Part shown: in pieces, positions 50,737 through 64,000 of the stretch | Layout of the letters: every line of letters starts with the position of its first letter | How positions within the stretch are numbered: position 1 is the stretch's first letter | Source: Caldilineaceae bacterium | Lineage (GTDB): Bacteria; Chloroflexota; Anaerolineae; Caldilineales; Caldilineaceae | Assembly (NCBI GenBank): GCA_020634815.1 | Contig: JACKBA010000018.1 | Span: forward strand, 62,001-126,000 | Length of the DNA stretch: 64,000 nt | Reading direction: 5' to 3' | The notes under the pieces: generated by a model | What the model was told of the DNA's origin: nothing | The model's input: the letters and a program-made list of their open reading frames with translations, nothing else | The model's database searches: none | Translations under genes and position numbers: made by a program

Positions 50737-51267
50737 CTACCTCAAGATGGTCGCGATATTCTCGGCCAACGTGACACTGTTCATTTCCCCCATCCAGATG
50801 GAGCGGATTACGCCGCGCTCATCGATGAAGAAGGTCGTCGGCAGCCCCAGCACGCCGTAGCGCTCGCCCACTTCCTGCTCGCCGTCCATGGGGATGGCAA
50901 AGGTCAGGCCGAGCTTGTCTACATAGCGTTGCACGGTCTGCGCCGTTTCCGCCTGGTCAACGCCGGCAAAGACCACTACGCCGTCATAGTGTTCGGCGGC
51001 GCGCTGCAAGGCGGGCAGTTCGCGCTGGCACGGCCCGCACCACGTCGCCCAGAAATTGAGCACGACAGGCTTGCCGCGCTGGTCGCTCAGGCGGAAGGTG
51101 CTGCCGTCCAGCGCGGGCAGGGTGAAGTCGGGCGCCGGGCGGCCGACCGCAGGTTGTGCCTGAGCGAAGGCCGGCGTGTCAGCGGCCGCGGCATCGGGCC
51201 GCGTCCACCAGACCCAGCCGCCGCCGAGCACCAATACGAGCAGAAAGACTACTGTCCAGCGAATCAT
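50737..51267 (-). CDS. TlpA/ResA-like thiol-disulfide oxidoreductase
   Basis: This 176-residue protein has an N-terminal membrane anchor (VVFLLVLVLGGGWVWW). A thioredoxin fold facing outside carries the active-site WCGPC in NFWATWCGPCQRELPAL near 75. GLPTTFFIDERG, with the cis-proline, is near 147. The ResA/TlpA type reduces cysteines for cytochrome c maturation or protects exported proteins. It lies 12 bp after gnd and 5 bp before ubiE on the same strand. Confidence 0.9.
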   Translation of the reverse strand: MIRWTVVFLLVLVLGGGWVWWTRPDAAAADTPAFAQAQPAVGRPAPDFTLPALDGSTFRLSDQRGKPVVLNFWATWCGPCQRELPALQRAAEHYDGVVVFAGVDQAETAQTVQRYVDKLGLTFAIPMDGEQEVGERYGVLGLPTTFFIDERGVIRSIWMGEMNSVTLAENIATILR

Positions 51268-51279
51268 AGTCTGTGCCGA

Positions 51280-52689
<1,410 letters not shown>

Positions 52690-52845
52690 GGTGAGTCACC
52701 CTTTCTGATGGCTGCGACACTTTCGCTCTTTATATGAAATCTGTTGTCGCGCCGATTGAACTTTATTTCTGTGGTCTTTGCCCCCGACGGCGCACTATCG
52801 CTTCGTGAACGCGCAGTAGCGGCGCGGCTGCTTACCTGTTGCCAA

Positions 52846-54006
52846 CTACTTGCCTTTGCTGAGCACGGAGCGCACATGCAGTCGCGGCTTGGGCGCGGGC
52901 GGCGGCGGCGCATACCGCTCGAACAACTGCCCTTCCGGCACGCGACTGACCAGGTGCGGCAGCCCCCAGCCGGCGCCCGCCTCCTCGAGCTGGATGGCGC
53001 GTCGGGCGTCGGCCATGGCAACGTCGACCGGGCGAAAGGCCGCCAGCGCGGCGTAGAACTCGTGCATGAAGGCCAGCGAGGGCCGGGCGCGCAGCTTGGA
53101 CGGCTGGTAGACGGCGGCCGGCACACCCCGGCGCACCAGTTGCTCGCTCACATGCGCGGCGGGGTCGATGCCACCCATGCGCGCCGCGTTGCGTGCGCTG
53201 ACGATGGCCAGACGCACCGAGTAATGGTCGCTGAGCAACTTGCCCAGGTGCTGCCCGTTGACGGACCGACCGTTGCCCATCTCGTCCTCGAAGACGACGA
53301 CCCCTTCGCCCGATTGCGTGTCACGGATGGCAAAGCCGATGAAGTGGACGATGTGAAATTGCTGCTGGCGCAGACGGCGTTGGAGATCGAGGAGCGTTGG
53401 CTTGGCCAGGCGCTCGAAGGTCATGCGACCGTCGGCGGCCAGGAAATCCACTGTGTCGACCAGGTCGCGCCAGTCGCGGCCCACGGCCAGCGGCGGATAG
53501 CCGGCCGGTCCGGCCATGACCACGAGCACGCGTAGTGGCGGCTCGACCGGCAGCGGGCGGATGATGTGCGCCAGCGGCTGGTATCGCACCAGCGGTGTGT
53601 GCACCGAAAGACCCAGGAATTCGTCGCGCGTATCGTCGTAGAGATATTCCCATGGCAGCGCGTTCAACTCCGGCGAATCGCTGAGGCCCAGGCGGACGCG
53701 CAGCACGGCACGCGCCTCGTAGGCACGCCGCCAGCTCTCCTGCCATAACGCCAGGATTGGCCCGGCAAAGATGGTGTCGAAGAGCCTGCCGCCCAGCTCA
53801 CGCGCCAGGGCAAACTGGGCATCGCGCTCGCGCTCGTCGTCGCCGGCCTCGGCTAGCAGACGCTGCACCGCGGCATGCTGCTCGCGCGGCCGGAAGGGGA
53901 GATCGAATGCGCGCACCGCCTGCCCGGCCGGCGAATCTTGCACGGTAGCGCGATAGCCATCCTCCGTATGTTCCAGCAGCAGGTCGAAGCCCCAGTTCAC
54001 GGTCAT
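52846..54006 (-). CDS. CHAT-like protein with both catalytic residues lost
   Basis: This 386-residue protein starts at the ATG at 54006 (MTVNWGFDLLLE). Residues 5-150 form a beta-rich CHAT-associated N-terminal region with the frequent LNALPWEYLYDD phrase near 114. The CHAT fold follows with RVLVVMAGPAGYPPL near 155. Where the histidine motif HFxGHG is expected the sequence reads VHFIGFAIRD, near 223. Where VVLNAC is expected it reads LAIVSARNAARMGG, near 262. The protease dyad is therefore absent, although GVPAAVYQPSKL and the following helices are kept. It may be a scaffold, sensor or regulator of an active CHAT protein. Confidence 0.72.
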   Translation of the reverse strand: MTVNWGFDLLLEHTEDGYRATVQDSPAGQAVRAFDLPFRPREQHAAVQRLLAEAGDDERERDAQFALARELGGRLFDTIFAGPILALWQESWRRAYEARAVLRVRLGLSDSPELNALPWEYLYDDTRDEFLGLSVHTPLVRYQPLAHIIRPLPVEPPLRVLVVMAGPAGYPPLAVGRDWRDLVDTVDFLAADGRMTFERLAKPTLLDLQRRLRQQQFHIVHFIGFAIRDTQSGEGVVVFEDEMGNGRSVNGQHLGKLLSDHYSVRLAIVSARNAARMGGIDPAAHVSEQLVRRGVPAAVYQPSKLRARPSLAFMHEFYAALAAFRPVDVAMADARRAIQLEEAGAGWGLPHLVSRVPEGQLFERYAPPPPAPKPRLHVRSVLSKGK

Positions 54007-54080
54007 AACCTGCCCATTGTAAACCGCCCGTCGTAGCGCGTCAAAGCAAAGGGGCAATTTCGGGAGAACCTTGCGCCGGG

Positions 54081-54187
54081 ATAGAACGCGGATGACGCGG
54101 ATTTGGCGGATGGACGCGGATCAATTCCAGAATCGGCAGTGTCGATCCGTGCCAATCCGCGCAATCCGCGTCATCCGCGTTCCATCT
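54081..54187. repeat. CGCGGAT-type palindromic element, intergenic copy
   Basis: The two arms are 42 bp, differ at about six positions, and surround a 21-base loop. Each arm contains four CGGAT units. This is the same family as the copy inside the DUF2079 gene at 35731, with a shared GCAGTGTC stretch in the loop. It lies in the 304-bp divergent gap between the CHAT-like gene and the epimerase gene; nothing else was recognised there. Confidence 0.9.
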
Positions 54188-54310
54188 CCCGGCATCTTTG
54201 GCAGCGGGTTGGCGAATCGACCAAAGCGTAGGATAATGGGTATGGTCGATCTTATCGACTGCTCATGTCCGATTCTCCCATCTCTAAGGAAGCTTTGAGT
54301 AACTAAGCCT

Positions 54311-55291
<981 letters not shown>

Positions 55292-55337
55292 GCCGATCCA
55301 GGCGATGCAGTTATTCCGATCTACCTAGGAGGATCCC

Positions 55338-57800
<2,463 letters not shown>

Positions 57801-57816
57801 GCACCGGCCCTATAGC

Positions 57817-57868
57817 TTTGACGCAGAGGCGCAGAGAGGCAGAGACCTCGCGGAGAAAGACGCGGTGA
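57817..57868. repeat. half-element of the CGCAGAG type
   Basis: TTTGACGCAGAGGCGCAGAGAGGCAGAG matches the left arm of the complete element at 59297-59412. No matching right arm follows, so this looks like a truncated copy just downstream of the S41 gene. Confidence 0.65.
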
Positions 57869-57923
57869 TTTTCACCCGCTGACTGGCCTTTCCTGACATC
57901 TTGGCCACTTTCCGACAAACAGA

Positions 57924-57964
57924 AGAGGCGCCCGGACACTTGCTCCGGGCGCCTCTTTGTTTTC
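57924..57964 (+). terminator. rho-independent terminator
   Basis: A perfect 13-bp stem (AGAGGCGCCCGGA with its complement) surrounds a 7-nt loop and is followed by TTGTTTT. It ends transcription from the S41 peptidase gene and may also act on the convergent M24 peptidase transcript. Confidence 0.88.
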
Positions 57965-58003
57965 TGCGGGCACTGCATGGCGGCGTGCTGTCTTCGCCGC
58001 TAC

Positions 58004-59233
58004 CTACTTCATCGGCACGACCAGGTCGTAGGGGAAGTCGGTCAGGTTGAGGCGCGTGCCGTCGTTCAGGAAGGCGATGGTGTCCTCGACGCGCACGCCG
58101 TAGCCGCGCTCCGGGTAGTAGAGCCCCGGCTCGATGCTGACGACGTGGCCCGGCTGGAGCAACGTGCGGTTGCCGGCCGCAATGCTCAGGTTCGGCCCCT
58201 CGTGCACGTCCAGCCCGACGCCGTGGCCCAGGCTGTGCACGTAGCCATCGTGTCCGCCGGGATGCGTGCGCGCCGTGGGGTGACCCTTCGCTTCGAAGTA
58301 ATCAAGCGTCATCGCCTGTAGGTCGCGGCAGGGGAAGCCGGCCTGCGCGGCAGTCATGGTGATGTCGAAGATCTCCTTGACCTGATCCCACGTCGCCTGC
58401 ACTTCGTCAGTGGCGTAGCCGAAGCTCCACGTGCGCGTCATGTCGTGAAAGTAGCCGCCGCCGATGCGCGGGAAGATGTCGAAGACGATCGCCTGGCCCA
58501 GACGCATGGGCATGTCGGGCGTGCCGCTGTTGTGGGGCACGCCGGCATCGCGGCCCTGGGCGAAGATCGTGCCGTGATCCTCCTCCATGCCCAGCGCGTA
58601 GATGCGGCTGCGGATGAAGGCCTTGACGTCGCCGATGGTGAGCGGTTCGCCGTCGGTCTTGACGATGCGGTCGCCGCGCACGGCATGACCGCGCACGAAC
58701 TCCTGCGTGTCGCCGACGACCTGCGCGGTGATCCGCCCGGCCTGGGCCATGAGCGCAATCTCGGCGTCGTCCTTGGTCTCGCGTGCCAGTGCAAAGAGCG
58801 AGTCGCCATACTCGCCGACGATCTCGGCGCCGTCGACGCGATCTTGCAGCAGGTTGAGCATGGCCAGCGCCTCGCCCGCATCCATCATGCCGTAGACGCC
58901 CAGCCGGCCGCGCAACGCCTCGTCACGCACGATATCGCTGAGATAGTCTACCTGGGCGGCCAGGCGGTTGCCCTCGTGCGCATGCAAGTAGGCCATCATG
59001 TTGTAGCGAGCGTCGCGATCGACCAGGTGCAGACCGGTCGCCGCGGCCGTGTCGCGCTCCATGCCGCCGTGGATCAGCGTCAGCGGCCCACCGCGGCGCT
59101 TGACGACCAGCGCCCGTTCCAGGTGCGCGCCATTGGTCAGGTAATTCATCACCGGGTTGCCGCCGGAGTTACCCAGCACCAGCAAGGCATCCAGATTGCG
59201 CTCCGCCATTAGGCGGTCGAGATCCTGTTTCAT
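58004..59233 (-). CDS. M24 family metallopeptidase, Xaa-Pro peptidase-like
   Basis: This 409-residue protein has an N-terminal creatinase-like domain (residues 1-170) and a C-terminal pita-bread domain. The five metal ligands are visible: VFDIFPRIGGGYFHDMTRT (two Asp), HSLGHGVGLDVHEGP (His), SIEPGLYYPERG (Glu) and GVRVEDTIAF (Glu). This fits aminopeptidase P/prolidase enzymes that cleave Xaa-Pro bonds. It appears to be a single-gene unit, flanked by repeat elements at both ends. Confidence 0.92.
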   Translation of the reverse strand: MKQDLDRLMAERNLDALLVLGNSGGNPVMNYLTNGAHLERALVVKRRGGPLTLIHGGMERDTAAATGLHLVDRDARYNMMAYLHAHEGNRLAAQVDYLSDIVRDEALRGRLGVYGMMDAGEALAMLNLLQDRVDGAEIVGEYGDSLFALARETKDDAEIALMAQAGRITAQVVGDTQEFVRGHAVRGDRIVKTDGEPLTIGDVKAFIRSRIYALGMEEDHGTIFAQGRDAGVPHNSGTPDMPMRLGQAIVFDIFPRIGGGYFHDMTRTWSFGYATDEVQATWDQVKEIFDITMTAAQAGFPCRDLQAMTLDYFEAKGHPTARTHPGGHDGYVHSLGHGVGLDVHEGPNLSIAAGNRTLLQPGHVVSIEPGLYYPERGYGVRVEDTIAFLNDGTRLNLTDFPYDLVVPMK

Positions 59234-59296
59234 CTGTCCTCATTTCTTCACGATTGGCGGGGAGAAAACCCCAAGCCGACGACTTCAATGGAAACA

Positions 59297-59412
59297 TTTT
59301 GACGCAGAGACGCAAAGGCGCAAAGTTACGCGGCGGAGACAGAGCGGCAAGGAACTTCTGCCTGCTCTTCCTCTGCATTTCTCCTCTGCCTCTCCGCGCC
59401 TCCGCGTCAAAG
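59297..59412. repeat. CGCAGAG-type long hairpin element
   Basis: The left arm TTTTGACGCAGAGACGCAAAGGCGCAAAG is mirrored by a right arm ending CTCTCCGCGCCTCCGCGTCAAA. Both are made of 7-9 base units. It fills most of the 196-bp gap between the M24 peptidase start and the methyltransferase stop. A half copy occurs at 57817. Confidence 0.8.
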
Positions 59413-59429
59413 CGGACTGCGATGATGAA

Positions 59430-60068
59430 TCAGTCTGCTGGCCGCTGCGCCAGCACGGCCTCGCTGGGGTGGTCGGGGTCGCCCGTTGTGAGCAGCGTCC
59501 AGCCCCAGCCGGCGACGAGTGTCGCCAGCTCGCCCGGTGCCAGCAGGAAGGCGGGATTGGATTCCGGCCGCGTTGTGAGCCAGCGTGTCGTGTAGGTTTG
59601 CATGGCCAGCAGCCCGCCCGGTCGCACCGCCGCCCGCAGCGCCGGCCACAGCCGGCGTTCCAGAAAAAAGAAGCAGGTGATGCAGTCGAAGCTGTCGGGG
59701 GCAGGGCGCCACGCGTCGAGGTCGGCGTGGCGGAAGTGCGCGCGGGCGGTCAGCCCGGCCTCTGCGGCTGCCTGCGCGGCCAGCGCCAGCGCTGCATCGC
59801 TCACGTCGACGCCGGTGGCGTGCCAGCCGCGCTGCGCCAGCCAAAGCACCGTGCCGCCTGCGCCACAGGCCACGTCGAGGGCGGCCGGCGCGCGCTGCTG
59901 CCCGGCCAGGGTAGCGGCCACGCGATCCAGAGCGGCGTGCTGCGCGGCAAACCAGCGATTAGGGCGGTCACCGCGCGGGGCGTCGCCGCTGCGGTAGCGT
60001 TGGTTCCAGCGGGTGCGATCGTCGATGGCCATGCGCGTTTGGTCAATATCCTCTGACGGAATAAGCAT
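59430..60068 (-). CDS. class I SAM-dependent methyltransferase, TehB-like
   Basis: This 212-residue protein (or 200 residues if the second ATG at 60032 is used) has [16 protein letters not shown] at its start, a feature of TehB/thiopurine-like members. Motif [20 protein letters not shown] is near 63, [14 protein letters not shown] near 86 and [16 protein letters not shown] near 126. The substrate is unknown. The first ATG lies 4 bases after the toxin gene stop, so it may be read from the same transcript as the toxin-antitoxin pair. Confidence 0.85.
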   Translation of the reverse strand: MLIPSEDIDQTRMAIDDRTRWNQRYRSGDAPRGDRPNRWFAAQHAALDRVAATLAGQQRAPAALDVACGAGGTVLWLAQRGWHATGVDVSDAALALAAQAAAEAGLTARAHFRHADLDAWRPAPDSFDCITCFFFLERRLWPALRAAVRPGGLLAMQTYTTRWLTTRPESNPAFLLAPGELATLVAGWGWTLLTTGDPDHPSEAVLAQRPAD

Positions 60069-60072
60069 CCGA

Positions 60073-60558
60073 TCACTCGCCTACGTCGCTCAGGACTCGC
60101 TGCACAAGTGCATCGCTGATCCAGAAACCAGCCTGGAGGCGAAGCGCTTCGATGACCGGGCGCAACTGCGGGAGCAGATCGCGTTGACGTGCCTGAACCA
60201 GCAGGCCGATCAGCCCCATGTAGGTAACTCCAAGATGCTGCGCACTTTCGCGCCCGATGCGTTCGTCGATCAGTAACAGATCTGCATCCATCTCCATTGA
60301 TAGCGCAATAGCCTCTGCTTCGCCAGCATCAAGGTCCTGGCGTAATGACAACACCAGTGCTTGATTCGTCACTGGTCGTACTGATAGCCAAGATGCACCG
60401 GCAATTTGCTGCGCGCTGGGAAGATGCGCACCTTTGACAACCAGTTCGTGCCATACAGCATCCGGGATCGTCAGCGTTTCATATAGTTGCGGTAGAAGGT
60501 CAAGCCGGCCAATCAGGGCCAGATTGGTGATTGGCGACGTGTTGCTAACGACGATCAT
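60073..60558 (-). CDS. DUF3368 PIN-like toxin
   Basis: This 161-residue protein begins [20 protein letters not shown], the DUF3368 PIN-fold signature with the first acidic/Asn site. [31 protein letters not shown], near 78-108, holds the other acidic residues. It is predicted to be a ribonuclease toxin of VapC type. Its ATG overlaps the antitoxin stop (ATGA), a normal toxin-antitoxin arrangement with the antitoxin first. Confidence 0.87.
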   Translation of the reverse strand: MIVVSNTSPITNLALIGRLDLLPQLYETLTIPDAVWHELVVKGAHLPSAQQIAGASWLSVRPVTNQALVLSLRQDLDAGEAEAIALSMEMDADLLLIDERIGRESAQHLGVTYMGLIGLLVQARQRDLLPQLRPVIEALRLQAGFWISDALVQRVLSDVGE

Positions 60559-60812
60559 TCGGCACCGAGGCGGGCGAGGGTGGCCAGATCTTCTTCATAA
60601 TCATCGATATCATAATGTGGGGCGATTCGCCGGCTGGCCAGAAGCTGCTGGAATTCCCAGAATCCCATGCCGGCCAGTTCGCGTGCCTTGCCAAAGGACA
60701 GCTTGCCTTCGGCAAAGAGATGAACGCCCAACTCGCGCTGAAGTTCGGCTGTCGTCATTCGCGTCGCATGCAATACCTCACGCGGAATTTCGATTTGAAC
60801 CGTTCCAGACAT
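60555..60812 (-). CDS. UPF0175 family antitoxin
   Basis: This 85-residue protein starts at the ATG at 60812, with AAAGGA upstream. It has VQIEIPREVLHATRMTTAELQREL and LSFGKARELAGMGFWEFQQLL, the UPF0175 pattern of DNA-binding antitoxins partnered with DUF3368 toxins. It should repress its own promoter and neutralise the PIN toxin encoded immediately downstream. Confidence 0.87.
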   Translation of the reverse strand: MSGTVQIEIPREVLHATRMTTAELQRELGVHLFAEGKLSFGKARELAGMGFWEFQQLLASRRIAPHYDIDDYEEDLATLARLGAE

Positions 60813-61049
60813 GACGTTGTCCTTTGTGTGAGCCTCGGTCACTCAGAGCATAGTTTCGATTGTCAAAGAGAGCGTCCGTTCCCATTGCTTGCTAATGCGT
60901 CGTCCCAAGTATACATCACAAGACGAATATGGTCGCGCAGTATGATTGGCAGGCATCAGGCCACCAGCTTTGTCGGTAATCCGACAGACCTGCTGTCTGC
61001 ATCTGTGCAAAATGGAACAAACGAATTGCGCAAGGAGCGATGAACGATT

Positions 61050-61838
61050 GTGACTGCACTCATTCTGGAACGACAATCTGACCGGGCAGCCGCCGGCGAC
61101 AACGGGACGGTGGATCGCCCGCCGCTGATCCGCCTGGAGGGGCTGACCAAGATCTATAGCGAAGGGGGCGCCAGCCGCACCGTGCTCGACGCGCTGGACC
61201 GCGAGTTCTACGCCGGCGAGTTTGTCTGCCTGCTTGGCAAGTCGGGCAGCGGCAAGAGCACGCTGCTCAACCTCATCTCCGGCATCGATACGCCCAGCCG
61301 CGGCAGCGTGATCTTCCGCGAGAACGGCGGCGTGCTCAACCTGACCACGCTCGGCGAGCAGGAGCGCACGCTCTTCCGCCGCCGCAACATCGGCATCATC
61401 TTTCAGTTCTTCAATCTCATCCCGACGCTGACGGTGCTCGAAAATGTCACGCTGCCGCTGGAGTTGAACGGCGCGGCCGGCAATCCGCGCGCGCGCGCCC
61501 AGGCGCTGCTCGACCGCGTCGGGCTCGGCAATCGGCTTGCGACCTATCCCGACAAGCTCTCCGGCGGCGAGCAGCAGCGTGTGGCCATCGCGCGGGCGTT
61601 GTCGCATGACCCGCTGCTCATCCTGGCCGACGAGCCGACCGGCAACCTCGACGAGGACACGGGCGACACGGTGCTGACGCTGCTGCTCGAACTGACGCGC
61701 GACGCCGGCAAGACGCTCTTCATGGCCACGCACGCGCCCGAAGTTGCGCGCATGGCCGACCGCGTGCTCCATCTCGACCACGGCAAGCTGGTGAGCGACC
61801 AGGTGTGGCGGGAGGGGCATGAGGGGATGAGTGGATGA
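61050..61838 (+). CDS. ABC transporter ATP-binding protein, MacB/LolD type
   Basis: This 262-residue ATPase has Walker [16 protein letters not shown] near 62, a Q-loop in [18 protein letters not shown] near 108, and signature [15 protein letters not shown] near 168. Walker [15 protein letters not shown] is near 191. It forms a complex with the FtsX-like permease encoded next. The start is a GTG with AGGAG 12 bases upstream. The C-terminal residues HEGMSG are encoded by the beginning of a GGATGA-rich repeat element. Confidence 0.93.
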   Translation: MTALILERQSDRAAAGDNGTVDRPPLIRLEGLTKIYSEGGASRTVLDALDREFYAGEFVCLLGKSGSGKSTLLNLISGIDTPSRGSVIFRENGGVLNLTTLGEQERTLFRRRNIGIIFQFFNLIPTLTVLENVTLPLELNGAAGNPRARAQALLDRVGLGNRLATYPDKLSGGEQQRVAIARALSHDPLLILADEPTGNLDEDTGDTVLTLLLELTRDAGKTLFMATHAPEVARMADRVLHLDHGKLVSDQVWREGHEGMSG

Positions 61839-61934
61839 CAGGATGTGGGGATGACAGGATGACAAGATGAATGGGTGAGAGGGCGAAGGGGAGGCTGCGC
61901 TGCCCCTCACCCCCTCACCCTCTCATCCCCTCAA
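61812..61934. repeat. GGATGACA-type oligomer element between ABC genes
   Basis: The left part is a chain of GGATGA, GGATGACAGGATG and GGGATGACAGGATGACAAGATGA units. The right part, CCCCCTCACCCCCTCACCCTCTCATCCCCTCA, is roughly their complement and pairs with GAGGGGATGAG at the left. It overlaps the 3' end of the ATPase gene and ends about 30 bp before the permease ATG. Confidence 0.7.
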
Positions 61935-61962
61935 TAGACACCTGAAAAGAACAAACGCAACT

Positions 61963-64000
<2,038 letters not shown>

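Noticed and set aside
60073..60812. Toxin-antitoxin pair as evidence of a mobile island
   Set aside because: UPF0175/DUF3368 pairs are common on chromosomes, and no integrase, attachment site or composition break is visible here.
61840..61885. GGATGACA units considered as a CRISPR or iteron array
   Set aside because: The units are short, degenerate and contiguous, with no spacers and no replication gene nearby. They belong to the oligomer-hairpin class.

Overview
This is a 64 kb, high-GC, densely coded bacterial chromosome segment. The gene content suggests a member of Chloroflexota, probably Anaerolineae/Caldilineae-like. The pointers are secreted FG-GAP, lamin-tail and pre-peptidase-like proteins, a DUF2079 membrane protein, a fused glycine decarboxylase P-protein behind a tandem glycine riboswitch, CHAT-domain proteins, and many intergenic hairpins built from short oligomers. 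No 16S rRNA or ribosomal protein gene is present, so the assignment is an inference. I saw no phage, IS transposase or CRISPR array.

Layout. 0-3.6 kb: two secreted proteins with FG-GAP and lamin-tail domains. 3.7-7.7 kb (minus): a polyprenyl-phosphate type glycosyltransferase, then cobT translationally coupled to a degenerate PEP-utilising protein. 8-10.8 kb (plus): a secreted stalk-like protein and a twin-RAM protein. 10.8-13.7 kb (minus): a MoxR-DUF58-Nudix cluster with about four reading-frame breaks, next to tRNA-Arg(CCT). 14-16.7 kb (plus): an ABM-fold monooxygenase, a GluR0-type ligand-gated potassium channel and a CAX exchanger. 16.7-19.2 kb (minus): two tandem paralogous ATP-grasp ligases. 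19.4-23.1 kb (plus): a VWA lipoprotein and a membrane protein/alpha-beta hydrolase pair. 23.1-29.5 kb (minus): an AAC(3)-like acetyltransferase, gcvP with its riboswitch, a TrkA-type potassium channel and an acetyltransferase. 29.6-30.6 kb: an EamA transporter with a histidine-rich tail.

30.6-39.7 kb (minus) is an exopolysaccharide locus. Read in transcription order it holds a GT4 glycosyltransferase, two Wzz-like chain-length proteins, a DUF2079 membrane protein, a BY-kinase-like protein with a ruined P-loop, rmlA, an unknown gene and rmlB. 39.8-43.5 kb (plus) has a pair of acyl-CoA dehydrogenases, of which only the second keeps the usual catalytic glutamate motif, and a CHAT protease-like gene. 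43.5-52.7 kb (minus) is a tightly packed run of gnd, a TlpA thioredoxin, ubiE/menG, a methyltransferase, a class A penicillin-binding protein, surE, a PH-like membrane protein and a glycosyltransferase. 52.8-54 kb (minus) is a CHAT-like protein that has lost both catalytic residues. The rest holds a sugar-nucleotide epimerase, a large S41 protease, an M24 peptidase, a methyltransferase plus UPF0175/DUF3368 toxin-antitoxin pair, and an ABC ATPase with an FtsX-type permease running off the window end.

The most unusual structural theme is a set of long imperfect hairpins whose arms are strings of 7-14 nt motifs (CGCGGAT, CGCAGAG, GAGATTAG, GGATGACA, TTGACAATTGACCG and others). One lies inside the coding sequence of the DUF2079 gene, in frame. 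Another supplies that gene's last codons. A different hairpin pair sits in the gcvP leader behind the riboswitch terminator.
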